From Actinomycetes bacterium (GTDB lineage Bacteria; Actinomycetota; Acidimicrobiia; Acidimicrobiales; RAAP-2): 8,806 bases of DNA. Made by a program: the position numbers and the translations under genes. This document shows, one piece after another, positions 1 to 6,660 of the stretch; within the stretch, counting starts at the first letter, position 1; each line of letters opens with the position of its first letter. Where the stretch lies: positions 1-8,806 of the forward strand of contig JAJZSX010000081.1 in NCBI GenBank assembly GCA_021849435.1. The letters run 5' to 3'. Under the pieces are notes generated by a model. That model was not told the DNA's origin. It ran no database searches and saw only the letters and a program-made list of their open reading frames with translations.

Positions 1-669
1 GTGGTCGTGGTAATAGGCAGCGGGTTCGTCCCCGGTGACCAGGTCTACGTCATCGAGTGCTACGCCACCGCCACCAACCAGTCCGGCTGCGACACCGCGG
101 GCGCGACACCGGCCACGATCGACAGCTCCGGTAGCCTGTCGTCGACCAATTTCGTCGTGACCACGGGTCAGATTGGCTCGTCCGGCAACGGAGGCACCTG
201 CGGCACGTCGCCGAGTGACCTGTCCAACTGCGTCGTCGCGGTGGCCAACATCACGGGCGCCGACCAGGGAGTGGCACCGATCACCTTCGCCACACCCACA
301 ACCCCGACGACCGTGAAGCGCCCTCACCACGTGCCGCGCCACCTCTTCGTCCACCCGCAAGCGGGCCTGCGCAATAACCAGGCCGTGCGCCTCACGGGAC
401 AAGGCTTCGCGCCGAACGCTCAGCTGTTCATCGTTGAGTGCCTGGTCGGTGCCAAGGGTCAGAAGGGGTGCGACACTTCGAGTCCCAGGATCGTCACGGC
501 CAACGCGCGAGGAGCCTTCGGCCCTCTCGTTTACCACGTGCACACCGGACAGGTTGGCTCGGGATACTGCGGCACACGACCGAATAACCTGAACCGCTGC
601 GAGATTTCCGTTGGTAACAGCAGCGGTGGGGACGCGACCGCTACTCGCATCACCTTCCGGCGCCGCTAA
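1..669 (+). CDS. Secreted protein with two neocarzinostatin-like domains (5' partial)
   Basis: The reading frame is open from the first base and the first residues (VVVVIGSGFVPGDQVYVIEC) already lie inside a domain, so the true start and any signal peptide are upstream of the window. Two copies of a neocarzinostatin-apoprotein-like immunoglobulin fold are visible, at residues 1-97 and about 116-222, joined by a Pro/Thr/His/Arg-rich linker. Each copy has a GxGFxP strand, an IECxxx...GCDT cysteine pair, then a TGQ(I/V)GS...CGT...C segment with a second pair. This matches the two-disulfide layout of neocarzinostatin. Members in Streptomyces bind enediyne chromophores, but many actinobacterial proteins carry the domain without any biosynthetic cluster. 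No enediyne gene is present here, so an extracellular binding or envelope role is more likely. The C-terminus is basic (RRR). The family call is fairly sure and the function unknown. Confidence 0.8.
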   Translation: MVVVIGSGFVPGDQVYVIECYATATNQSGCDTAGATPATIDSSGSLSSTNFVVTTGQIGSSGNGGTCGTSPSDLSNCVVAVANITGADQGVAPITFATPTTPTTVKRPHHVPRHLFVHPQAGLRNNQAVRLTGQGFAPNAQLFIVECLVGAKGQKGCDTSSPRIVTANARGAFGPLVYHVHTGQVGSGYCGTRPNNLNRCEISVGNSSGGDATATRITFRRR

Positions 670-677
670 CGCGAGGC

Positions 678-716
678 GCCCGGACCCCGTTTCCTCATGC
701 GATGCGGGGTCCGGGC
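678..716 (+). terminator. Hairpin terminator after the neocarzinostatin-like gene
   Basis: A perfect 12-bp GC-rich stem (GCCCGGACCCCG at 678-689 against CGGGGTCCGGGC at 705-716) with a 15-nt loop begins 9 bases after the stop codon. No T-tract follows, so this is the U-less hairpin type common in actinobacteria, or a 3'-end stabilising structure. Confidence 0.6.
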
Positions 717-897
717 AGCCGCGATTGCTCGCTGTCATGCCACGACGACCAACGCCGCTCACGACACGATTCTGCGCACCACACCCGAGGGACAAGCCAC
801 CGTTGCGCTTTCGGCGGGCTTCAGCACAGACCAAGCACGGTTGCCCGACGCGCCACGCTAACCGTGAGGCAACGTTCTTTTTGATCCGAAGCGGTAA

Positions 898-903
898 TAG
901 ATT
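898..903 (+). promoter_or_regulatory. Candidate -10 box for a leaderless transcript
   Basis: TAGATT fits the actinobacterial TANNNT -10 consensus and is followed by exactly six bases before the GTG at 910. Transcription would therefore start at the start codon itself. No Shine-Dalgarno sequence is visible before this GTG, which agrees with a leaderless mRNA. No clear -35 box is seen. Confidence 0.45.
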
Positions 904-909
904 CGCGCT

Positions 910-1407
910 GTGAGACACATTGGTCGAGTTCTCGCGGTTCTGACGGTGACCAGTGCCATCCTGGTGGCGAGCGGCTTGGTGTATCACCTGAGCCGGCATC
1001 CACCGTCGTCCGATGCACTTCGTTCGCTACGCCACGACTATCACGTCCTGCCTTCTTCCTGGCTCGCCGACAGCGAGATGAGATTTGGCCGGCTCGATAA
1101 CTCGCAACTCTCATCGGTGACAACTGGTCCGCGAGCGGCGGCCCGCACGGCACTGACCCACTTTGGAAGCGGGCGCCACGCACGCGTCGTCTTCGAGTCG
1201 CTGGGCGGGTACATCAACGCCAATCGGATCGTGCGTGATTGGGTAGGCACATCATCGTGGATCCCACCCGCGCTTCCGGCATATTTCGTCAGGATCGCCG
1301 GAGTCGACGTCGCCTCACTTGGCCCCGGAGGGGGCGTCACGCATCACTGGAACGTCATCGTTAACGCTCGAACCGACCGGGTGGTCTCCGCCACGTCCTT
1401 CGACTGA
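910..1407 (+). CDS. Membrane-anchored protein of unknown function
   Basis: A 165-residue protein. Residues 7-26 form one hydrophobic segment after a short basic start (MRHIGR), so it is either a signal anchor or an uncleaved signal peptide, with the remainder outside the cytoplasm. The exported part has no cysteine. It ends in two probable beta strands (PAYFVRIAGVDV and HHWNVIVNARTDRVVSATSF), where the final VxxARTDRVVS pattern recalls the conserved last strands of PepSY-like domains, but this is only a resemblance. I do not recognise the family. The GTG start at 910 is chosen because a TANNNT box lies six bases upstream and the hydrophobic segment follows directly. The gene stands alone on this strand and converges on the CoA-transferase gene, with 50 bp between the stops. 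Confidence 0.65.
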   Translation: MRHIGRVLAVLTVTSAILVASGLVYHLSRHPPSSDALRSLRHDYHVLPSSWLADSEMRFGRLDNSQLSSVTTGPRAAARTALTHFGSGRHARVVFESLGGYINANRIVRDWVGTSSWIPPALPAYFVRIAGVDVASLGPGGGVTHHWNVIVNARTDRVVSATSFD

Positions 1408-1457
1408 GAACTCCGCGTTGATAGGTCACTGGCATGAGTGCCCGACGAAGGGGGATG

Positions 1458-2984
1458 TCACTCGGAACGCATGGTTCCGGTGCGCAAGAAACGCGCGTGC
1501 CACGACAGAGACTCCTCGATCAGGTGTGGCGTGTGCTGTCCCGGCGAGCTCTGACGCGCCCGATCGAAGTAGTCCTGCAGCATCGGTCGATAGCTCGGGT
1601 GCGCGCACTGGTCGATGATCCTCTGCGCGCGCCGACGCGGAGCGAGACCACGCAGATCGGCCACCCCTTGTTCAGTGATGATGACGTGGACGTCGTGCTC
1701 AGTGTGGTCGACGTGGCTGACCATGGGCACGATGGACGAGATCGCGCCACCCTTGGCGATCGAAGGCGTGAGAAACATGGCCACGAAGGCGTTGCGAGCA
1801 AAGTCGCCCGAGCCACCGATGCCATTCATGATGCTCGATCCCATGACGTGAGTCGAATTGACGTTGCCGTAGATGTCAGTCTCGATCGCACCGTTCATGG
1901 CCAAACATCCGAGTCGCCGGATGACCTCCGGATGATTGCTGATCTCCTGGGGACGCAACACGATCCGATCGCGGTACTGGTCAATATTGGCGTGTAGGTC
2001 GACCGCGCCCTCCTCGCTCAGCGAGAACGCAGTGGCCGAAATAGACTCCATCGTGCCCGATCGCAACAACGCGAGCATGCCGTCCTGAATGACCTCGGTG
2101 TATGCGGTGAGGGGACGGAAGGGGCTGACGTCAAGTTCGCGCAGGACCGCATTGGCGATGTTGCCGACGCCGGACTGCAGTGGGAGCAGTCCCGCCGGGA
2201 GACGATCATGCTTGACCTCGTACGACAGGAACTCCAAGAGATGTCCGGCGATCTGCTGGGAGACCTCGTCGACGGGCTTGAACACCGTGTTGCGATCGGG
2301 GTGTGCGGTCTCCACGACGGCGACGATCTTCTCCGGCGGGCAGTGAAACGTGGGTACCCCGATGCGATCGGCGGAATGGACGATCTGAATGGGTCGACGC
2401 ATCGGTGGCAGGGCGGTGCCATAGTAAATGTCGTGCATCCCCTCGAACTCGGCGAGCTGCCACGAGTTCACCTCGACGATGAGACGATCCGCCTGGTCGA
2501 TCCAGGTCTTGTTATTGCCGACCGACGACGACGGGATCAATTCCCCCTCGGCCGTGATCCCAGACACCTCCACCACCGCCACGTCCAAATGTCCAAAGGT
2601 TCCCTCCCAGACCATCTGGGCCACGTGTGAGAGATGAAGGTCTAGGTAGTCAACCAACCCGGCATTGATTTTGGCGCGGCTGACCGGATCGGATTGATAC
2701 GGCATGCGCAGATCGATCGCGTCGACGGCCGCGAGGGCACCGTCCAACTCGGGCGCGGTCGAGGCCCCCGTCCACACCCCCACCATGAACCGTTCACCCC
2801 GCTCAGTGGCGTCTTCGACGCGACGCACGAGCGCCCCGGGCACGAGTTTGGGATAGCCGGCGCCGGTAAACCCGCTCATTCCCACGTTGTCGCCGGGATG
2901 GATGAACTGCGCCGCTTCATCGGGCGACATGACTCTTCCTCGTAAGGTGGCGTTGCGAATCCGAGACTGGTGGACCGAGGTCAC
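1458..2984 (-). CDS. Acetyl-CoA hydrolase/transferase family, probable succinyl-CoA:acetate CoA-transferase
   Basis: A cytoplasmic class I CoA-transferase of 508 residues, about the length of Acetobacter AarC (505) and close to Cat1 and yeast Ach1. In this family CoA passes between succinyl-CoA and acetate through a glutamyl-CoA thioester; some members act as acetyl-CoA hydrolases. The N-terminal substrate-loop motif GxSGFTGAGYPK is at 35-46. The catalytic glutamate is E297 in AYTEVIQDG, equivalent to AarC Glu294. The oxyanion and CoA-binding loop NGIGGSGDFARN is at 387-398, with TEQGVADLRGL at 437-447 and CAHPSYRPMLQDYFDRA at 460-476. All key residues are present. The GTG at 2984 is preferred because RIRNATLRGRV just after it aligns with the AarC N-terminus and a TANNNT box precedes it by six bases. 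An internal ATG at 2930 has a better ribosome site but would remove that conserved segment. AarC-like exchange versus hydrolysis cannot be settled from sequence. Confidence 0.93.
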   Translation of the reverse strand: MTSVHQSRIRNATLRGRVMSPDEAAQFIHPGDNVGMSGFTGAGYPKLVPGALVRRVEDATERGERFMVGVWTGASTAPELDGALAAVDAIDLRMPYQSDPVSRAKINAGLVDYLDLHLSHVAQMVWEGTFGHLDVAVVEVSGITAEGELIPSSSVGNNKTWIDQADRLIVEVNSWQLAEFEGMHDIYYGTALPPMRRPIQIVHSADRIGVPTFHCPPEKIVAVVETAHPDRNTVFKPVDEVSQQIAGHLLEFLSYEVKHDRLPAGLLPLQSGVGNIANAVLRELDVSPFRPLTAYTEVIQDGMLALLRSGTMESISATAFSLSEEGAVDLHANIDQYRDRIVLRPQEISNHPEVIRRLGCLAMNGAIETDIYGNVNSTHVMGSSIMNGIGGSGDFARNAFVAMFLTPSIAKGGAISSIVPMVSHVDHTEHDVHVIITEQGVADLRGLAPRRRAQRIIDQCAHPSYRPMLQDYFDRARQSSPGQHTPHLIEESLSWHARFLRTGTMRSE

Positions 2985-2990
2985 TTCGTG

Positions 2991-2996
2991 AGCCTA
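2991..2996 (-). promoter_or_regulatory. Candidate -10 box for a leaderless CoA-transferase transcript
   Basis: On the minus strand TAGGCT is followed by six bases (CACGAA) and then the GTG at 2984, the same spacing as before the gene at 910. No Shine-Dalgarno sequence precedes this GTG. A leaderless transcript is inferred. Confidence 0.45.
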
Positions 2997-3198
2997 ACGC
3001 CGGCACTCGCCAATACTCGGGGGCAGAACCGACGTGTCTTAAGTCCCACAATTATGCAGAAGGGGCGCGTTGACTCACTCCTCGAAGGTGGGTTCCTGGT
3101 CCGGCGCATTCAAATACAGTGCGACAGCTACTCAAACGAATCAGACAAAGTGATGTCGCCGATCAATTCGAGTAGGTCGGGTCGTCACAACCGGCCGG

Positions 3199-3243
3199 GC
3201 ACATGATGCACACTTCGGATGGCATCCTCTCGAAGTCATGTGC
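3199..3243. repeat. Imperfect inverted repeat in the divergent intergenic region
   Basis: GCACATGA (3199-3206) is complementary to TCATGTGC (3236-3243). Inside it CTTC (3213-3216) pairs with GAAG (3232-3235) and GGAT (3217-3220) with ATCC (3224-3227). The arms have unpaired bulges. It could be a regulator-binding dyad or an RNA hairpin; no T-tract follows, so it is not an ordinary terminator. Confidence 0.35.
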
Positions 3244-3523
3244 GGCGTCACCCGGTCATTTCTCCGACATGATCATCTCAATAGGATAATTCAATCAAGA
3301 TGCCCACATAAGTTACGAAATCATCGGGTTTCTGTAACACTCTCGTATTCACGTGTATGTCTCATAGTGGTACATAACGTTGGAAGGGCTCATGCTCCTC
3401 TAATACACATGAATTTCTCAGACGCCAGCTCAGAATATGCCGATTCAAAACGCGCTCTCACTCACGTCACAATTTCAGCGGCGACAGTGGAGTCAGTTCG
3501 AGATTCTCTTGAACGCACCAGAC

Positions 3524-3530
3524 AAAGGAA
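3524..3530 (+). promoter_or_regulatory. Ribosome binding site that fixes the start at 3536
   Basis: AAAGGAA lies five bases before ATG 3536. The frame is also open to an ATG at 3437, but that start has no such site and would place 33 unrelated residues before an otherwise normal signal peptide. Confidence 0.7.
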
Positions 3531-3535
3531 TCAAC

Positions 3536-4147
3536 ATGAACACCTTCACGACACGAACTATTGGGCGCATCGCCGTTTCATCAGTTCTCAGCCTGGGCTT
3601 GACCGCCGGCGCGATCAGCATCGCCTCGGCGTCGACCCATTCGAACAAGGCCTCCAGCCACGCGAGTGCCAAGGCCGATCAGTCCATTGCCTTCCAGGGT
3701 GTTGTGACTGCCCTGCCGACTGGCTCCATCACGGTGATGAACGCGAAGGGGACTTCGGACACGTTCACGCTGACGGCCACCACGAAGATCCTTCGCGCCT
3801 CGAACGTGAAGAACACGGCCGTGCTTGCCATCGGTGAGCGCGTCGTCGTACGCGCCATGGCATCGGCTCCCACGGTCGCAACCAGCGTCAACATCGTGGC
3901 CGCCAAGGCCAAGACCACGGTTGCCTTCCAGGGTTCCATCACCGCTCTGCCTGCCGGATTCGTGACAGTGAAGAACGCGAAGGGTACGTCTGAGACGTTC
4001 ACGATTGCCACCAACACCAAGATTCTTCGCGCCAAGAACGTGAAGAACTCGGCCACGCTGGCTGTGGGCGACCGCGTCGAGGTTCGTGCACTGGCGTCGG
4101 CCCCCTTGGTTGCCACCAGCATCAACATTCTGGGCGCTAAGAAGTAA
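3536..4147 (+). CDS. Exported protein of two tandem DUF5666-like repeats
   Basis: A 203-residue protein. Residues 1-32 are a typical Sec signal peptide: basic N-terminus, hydrophobic core at about 12-29, and an ASA cleavage motif at 30-32. A short Ser/Ala/Lys/His-rich spacer follows, then two repeats of 78-residue period (about 51-122 and 129-200). Each reads FQGxxTALPxG, a TVxNAKGTS(D/E)TFT strand pair, TKILRAxNVKN, LA(I/V)G(D/E)RVxVRA and finally VATSxNI. The GxxxxxxxG, TKI, GDRVxV and ATSINI order resembles DUF5666, a small beta-rich domain of secreted bacterial proteins. There is no cysteine, and the mature protein is Lys- and Ala-rich. The gene is monocistronic, with a good ribosome site before it and a strong terminator 18 bases after it, which suggests abundant expression. 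Its biochemical role is unknown; an envelope or surface polymer-binding function would be a guess. Confidence 0.8.
   Translation: MNTFTTRTIGRIAVSSVLSLGLTAGAISIASASTHSNKASSHASAKADQSIAFQGVVTALPTGSITVMNAKGTSDTFTLTATTKILRASNVKNTAVLAIGERVVVRAMASAPTVATSVNIVAAKAKTTVAFQGSITALPAGFVTVKNAKGTSETFTIATNTKILRAKNVKNSATLAVGDRVEVRALASAPLVATSINILGAKK
3689..4138 (+). repeat. Intragenic tandem duplication, 234-bp period
   Basis: The coding sequence holds two diverged direct copies, marked by GCCTTCCAGGGT at 3689 and again at 3923. The offset of 234 bp (78 codons) keeps the frame. Many shared blocks remain, for example AACGCGAAGGG and AACGTGAAGAAC, with changes mostly at third positions, indicating an old internal duplication kept under protein-level selection. 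Confidence 0.75.
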
Positions 4148-4165
4148 GTCGCCCTGAAGCCATTG

Positions 4166-4223
4166 GCTCCCGCCTCGCGACGGCTCCCTTCGAGGAGTCG
4201 TCGCGAGGCGGGAGCTTTCTTTT
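4166..4223 (+). terminator. Strong intrinsic terminator of the repeat-protein gene
   Basis: A perfect 17-bp stem (4166-4182 against 4199-4215) continues through a G-T pair into four more pairs (CTCC 4184-4187 with GGAG 4194-4197), closing a six-base loop. It is followed by the T-rich run TTTCTTTT at 4216-4223. This is a classical Rho-independent terminator. Confidence 0.92.
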
Positions 4224-4419
4224 GCACCCCGTCGACGTGGCCCAACCTCGCCATCGCCCGCTGTCGTCTCGAAGCACTCTCTCCAGGAATGGTCGGGAGT
4301 AATGCGGATGACAGTTCAGTGTCAAGAAGTAGACGAAACTCGTCGTCGTGACCTGAACCAGATCGTGACGTGGCCCGTGTACTTCATGCACCGCGCCCGA
4401 ATGAAGATTCTTCGCGGAT

Positions 4420-5775
4420 CTAGCTACGCACGACCAGTAGCGCGGTGGACACGGGACGCGGACGGCGATGCGTTGGACGGTTCACGACTCGCCCTTCGGC
4501 GTAGAGAGTACTCGAGACGCCGCCGTCGAGGTTGAGAGCGGTCACGACGTTGAGCGATTCAAGGACCTTGGTGAGCTGAGCCGCCGTGGCACCGGACACG
4601 CCATCTTTTCCGTCGACCACGACTATGACCGTGTCCCCCGACGAGGTCCACCCGATGACCGTGCGCGCGTAGGGCTTGGTCATGTACGTATCCGTCGGCG
4701 ACACGGGTACGGGAACACCGTGGTTGATCAGTACCGGGTGGCCTCCGATGTTGTCGCACCCGGAGGTCGACGTCGTGGTCAGAGTCACCGCCTGACCAAC
4801 CTGGAGGGAGGCCAAGGGGGACCCGACTTCCACCGAGACGTCCACACGTCCGGGACCGACCCGCACTGGTGACTCTGTCTGACCAACGTATTCCAATGGA
4901 GTGGTCGTGTTGATCGTCGTGGGAAGAGGCAGACCCTGCGCGTAGGTGAATTCGTCAGTCAGTCGGTTCGCTCCCGTAGGAAGAGCGAGCGCGTACGGCG
5001 CGCTATAGAGCAGCGTCCCCGCCAAGGGCACGTGAACATTGGCATACGACATCGGCAGTTCTTGATTGACGGCGGTGATCGGCACGATCACCCCACCGGC
5101 GTCGATCGCGGCACCCCAATTGAGGCCCTGACTGACGGTCTGGTTGTCGAGATCAGCCTGCTGGTGCGAAATCTCCGGAGTATGGAGGAGCACGCAATTC
5201 TGCACGATTCCGCCCACCGCGTCACCGGGATCGGGAATACCGCGGCGCGTCAGGTCGAAATAGTCAGCATTGATTGCGGCGACGCACCCCACGGTGGCTC
5301 GACACATGGTTACGGGGGTTTGACGGCCGCCGTCGACCGCGTGATGGGCGAGGGCGATCTGCACAGACAAGTGCGGACCGCCAAAGGTGAGAACGTGGAT
5401 GGCGCCACGTATGCCGAACGTGCGACCGTTGAGCGAAGAGAGGTGGATCCCACTTCCCGCCTGCACGTTCCCGACGAGCGAGCCGGCCGTCGAGGCGGAG
5501 GAATCACCCGGACCCGCAACGACGGCGCCACCTATCAAGAGGGCCACGGCCACACATGGCATGATCACCGCAGATTTCAGGCGTGTCGACGCACTTCTGC
5601 CCCCGGCGGACGGCTCAGGTGAACGCGGTGCTTTCAGCACCTGCGTCGCTCGTTCGCGGGCGAGACGCCCGGTAATTTCCGGAACGCCAAGTCGATCGAT
5701 GGACCCGTGGCGCTGGCGCGCGCCTCTCGGCGGGACGAATGAAGAGGCCTCCGGCTCTGTGCGCTCACTTGCCAC
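4420..5775 (-). CDS. Membrane-anchored phosphodiester glycosidase (NAGPA) domain protein
   Basis: Using the GTG at 5775 the protein has 451 residues. The first 65 are charged and probably cytoplasmic; about 66-88 (LKSAV...GGAVVAG) is a single hydrophobic segment; the rest would be extracytoplasmic. The domain runs from about 120 to the end. It has an INADYFD motif at 168-174, where many relatives have NGGYF or NGDFF, and the C-terminal signature IGWTSSGDTVIVVVDG, then ALNLDGGVSSTLY (413-425) and VVNRP. This is the fold of the mammalian uncovering enzyme and bacterial exopolysaccharide-related proteins, which cleave sugar-phosphodiester bonds; the substrate here is unknown. The frame extends to a TTG at 5820 and a GTG at 5817, but both lie inside the preceding gene. 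No strong ribosome site marks any start. The 13-bp gap to the upstream stop suggests one operon. Confidence 0.82.
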   Translation of the reverse strand: MASERTEPEASSFVPPRGARQRHGSIDRLGVPEITGRLARERATQVLKAPRSPEPSAGGRSASTRLKSAVIMPCVAVALLIGGAVVAGPGDSSASTAGSLVGNVQAGSGIHLSSLNGRTFGIRGAIHVLTFGGPHLSVQIALAHHAVDGGRQTPVTMCRATVGCVAAINADYFDLTRRGIPDPGDAVGGIVQNCVLLHTPEISHQQADLDNQTVSQGLNWGAAIDAGGVIVPITAVNQELPMSYANVHVPLAGTLLYSAPYALALPTGANRLTDEFTYAQGLPLPTTINTTTPLEYVGQTESPVRVGPGRVDVSVEVGSPLASLQVGQAVTLTTTSTSGCDNIGGHPVLINHGVPVPVSPTDTYMTKPYARTVIGWTSSGDTVIVVVDGKDGVSGATAAQLTKVLESLNVVTALNLDGGVSSTLYAEGRVVNRPTHRRPRPVSTALLVVRS

Positions 5776-5788
5776 GAGACCCAGTGAA

Positions 5789-6265
5789 TCACTTATCCAA
5801 TTCGGCCAGGACCTCACCAATGATCTTGGTCATCGTGTGCGCCGCAAGCGGGTCTCCGCCTTCAGCTTCGGCCACTTCCGCCGCAAACGCCTCCACGGAA
5901 TGTGTTCCACCCACCAAGACGTATCGAAGCGCCTCACCGCACGCCTCAGGATCTTTGATCTCCTTGAGCGCGCCCGCGATGTCATGGTCCGGAGTCTCGG
6001 AAATAGCGTGCACGATCCTCATGGCCTCCTCACGTCCGCTCGCCGTCGAGACAACGGGCTCCCGATCTGGATTTTGTTGGAGGTCCCACTCGGCGAGGGC
6101 CTCGCTGTAGCCACCTTCTCCCGGGTGCAGCACGCGCGTGGTCTCGCCAACGACGGTCCCGTTCCCGTCTCCCGCCGTCGTCTCGTCGAGGTCATCTCCC
6201 TCGTGGTGTCGGGTCGCCGGCACCGGGACGACCAGGCTCCCGTCTGGATTTCGAACGATTTCCAT
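5789..6265 (-). CDS. Acidic protein of unknown function
   Basis: A 158-residue protein, strongly acidic, without signal peptide, membrane segment or zinc-binding pattern. It opens with MEIVRNPDGSLVVPVP, followed by a Gly/Asp/Glu/Thr-rich stretch likely to be disordered (about 18-50) and a helical C-terminal part (about 75-158) ending in EVLAELDK. I do not recognise the family. The frame is open to an upstream ATG at 6472, but ATG 6265 is chosen because GAGGGGG (6273-6279, minus strand) sits seven bases before it and the longer N-terminus looks like non-coding translation. The gene lies immediately upstream of the phosphodiester glycosidase gene and the two are probably co-transcribed, so a regulatory or accessory relation is possible, though nothing in the sequence proves it. 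Confidence 0.7.
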   Translation of the reverse strand: MEIVRNPDGSLVVPVPATRHHEGDDLDETTAGDGNGTVVGETTRVLHPGEGGYSEALAEWDLQQNPDREPVVSTASGREEAMRIVHAISETPDHDIAGALKEIKDPEACGEALRYVLVGGTHSVEAFAAEVAEAEGGDPLAAHTMTKIIGEVLAELDK

Positions 6266-6272
6266 AGCGTTT

Positions 6273-6279
6273 CCCCCTC
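6273..6279 (-). promoter_or_regulatory. Ribosome binding site that fixes the start at 6265
   Basis: On the minus strand GAGGGGG is followed by AAACGCT and then ATG 6265. This is the best Shine-Dalgarno match before any candidate start in this frame. Confidence 0.65.
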
Positions 6280-6300
6280 GTCGCGTGTACCTCTCCGGCC

Positions 6301-6319
6301 AACTTAACGGTGTTACCGT
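6301..6319 (-). promoter_or_regulatory. Candidate promoter with operator-like dyad for the 5789-6265 gene
   Basis: On the minus strand the perfect dyad ACGGT-AAC-ACCGT (6307-6319) lies directly upstream of TAAGTT (6301-6306), a TANNNT -10 candidate about 35 bases before ATG 6265. A regulator bound here would cover the spacer and the -35 region. No good -35 hexamer is visible and the assignment is tentative. Confidence 0.3.
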
Positions 6320-6660
6320 CGCACCCGTTTGAGAAACTGCTGTGAAGAAGTGCACGAGAATCGGCCTATTGCGGGCCGGACCAGATCCACGGCGCTCCAG
6401 GTCGAACTCAGGGTTGCACGACACACTGACGATTCCATCAGCGGCTACAGACCTGCACGCATTCAATGTCACCAGTTACAGATCGGTTAAGACTGCCGCG
6501 CGCCGTCTGCTCCTAGCCGTGGAGTGTTCGACATGCGTCGACCACGACCTCATGAACGGTACAGGCGCGTTGGCGAGATGCACCATCACGTGCCGTCACT
6601 CACTGAAATTCTCGTCTGCTGCGGTGCCGCAAACAACCAGTGTCCGAGCAGGACGATCTT

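Larger units (their letters stand above)
2985..3535. other. Long non-coding gap between divergent genes, AT-rich in its right half
   Basis: About 550 bp separate the divergent CoA-transferase and repeat-protein genes. Open frames here have no ribosome site and no recognisable protein pattern. From about 3255 to 3435 the DNA is clearly more AT-rich than its surroundings and probably holds the promoter and a long leader for the gene at 3536. A weak hexamer pair, TTGGAA (3380-3385) and TAATAC (3401-3406), has a 15-bp spacer, which is short. No tRNA or riboswitch could be recognised. Confidence 0.5.
6266..6660. other. Non-coding gap of about 395 bp
   Basis: Apart from the ribosome site and candidate promoter near 6270-6320, I see no gene, RNA gene or clear terminator here. 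Open frames crossing it lack ribosome sites and have shadow-like composition. A short TGCGG/CCGCA dyad near 6620-6631 lies just past the acetyltransferase stop but has no T-tract. Confidence 0.5.

Noticed and set aside
821..1183. Minus-strand open frame of 120 codons
   Set aside because: It lies antisense to the membrane-anchored protein gene, is rich in Arg/Ser/Pro and has no ribosome site or recognisable motif.
1408..1457. Short GGCA-TGAG-TGCC hairpin between convergent genes
   Set aside because: A 4-bp stem without a T-tract is too weak to call a terminator.
1434..2630. Several plus-strand open frames
   Set aside because: They are shadows of the CoA-transferase gene, whose family motifs on the minus strand are unambiguous.
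3040..3200. GGTTC motif suggesting a tRNA T-arm
   Set aside because: No matching acceptor, D-arm or anticodon stem could be built around it.
3238..3837. Plus-strand open frame of 199 codons
   Set aside because: Its second half is a frame shadow of the repeat-protein gene, its first half has no protein-like pattern, and no ribosome site precedes it.
3679..4254. Minus-strand open frame of 191 codons with apparent repeats
   Set aside because: The repeats are simply the complement of the tandem repeats in the plus-strand gene, and the frame runs through the terminator.
5032..6307. Plus-strand open frames of 196 and 306 codons
   Set aside because: They are antisense to the glycosidase and acidic-protein genes; composition is shadow-like (His/Arg/Gly or Arg/Ser/Pro rich).
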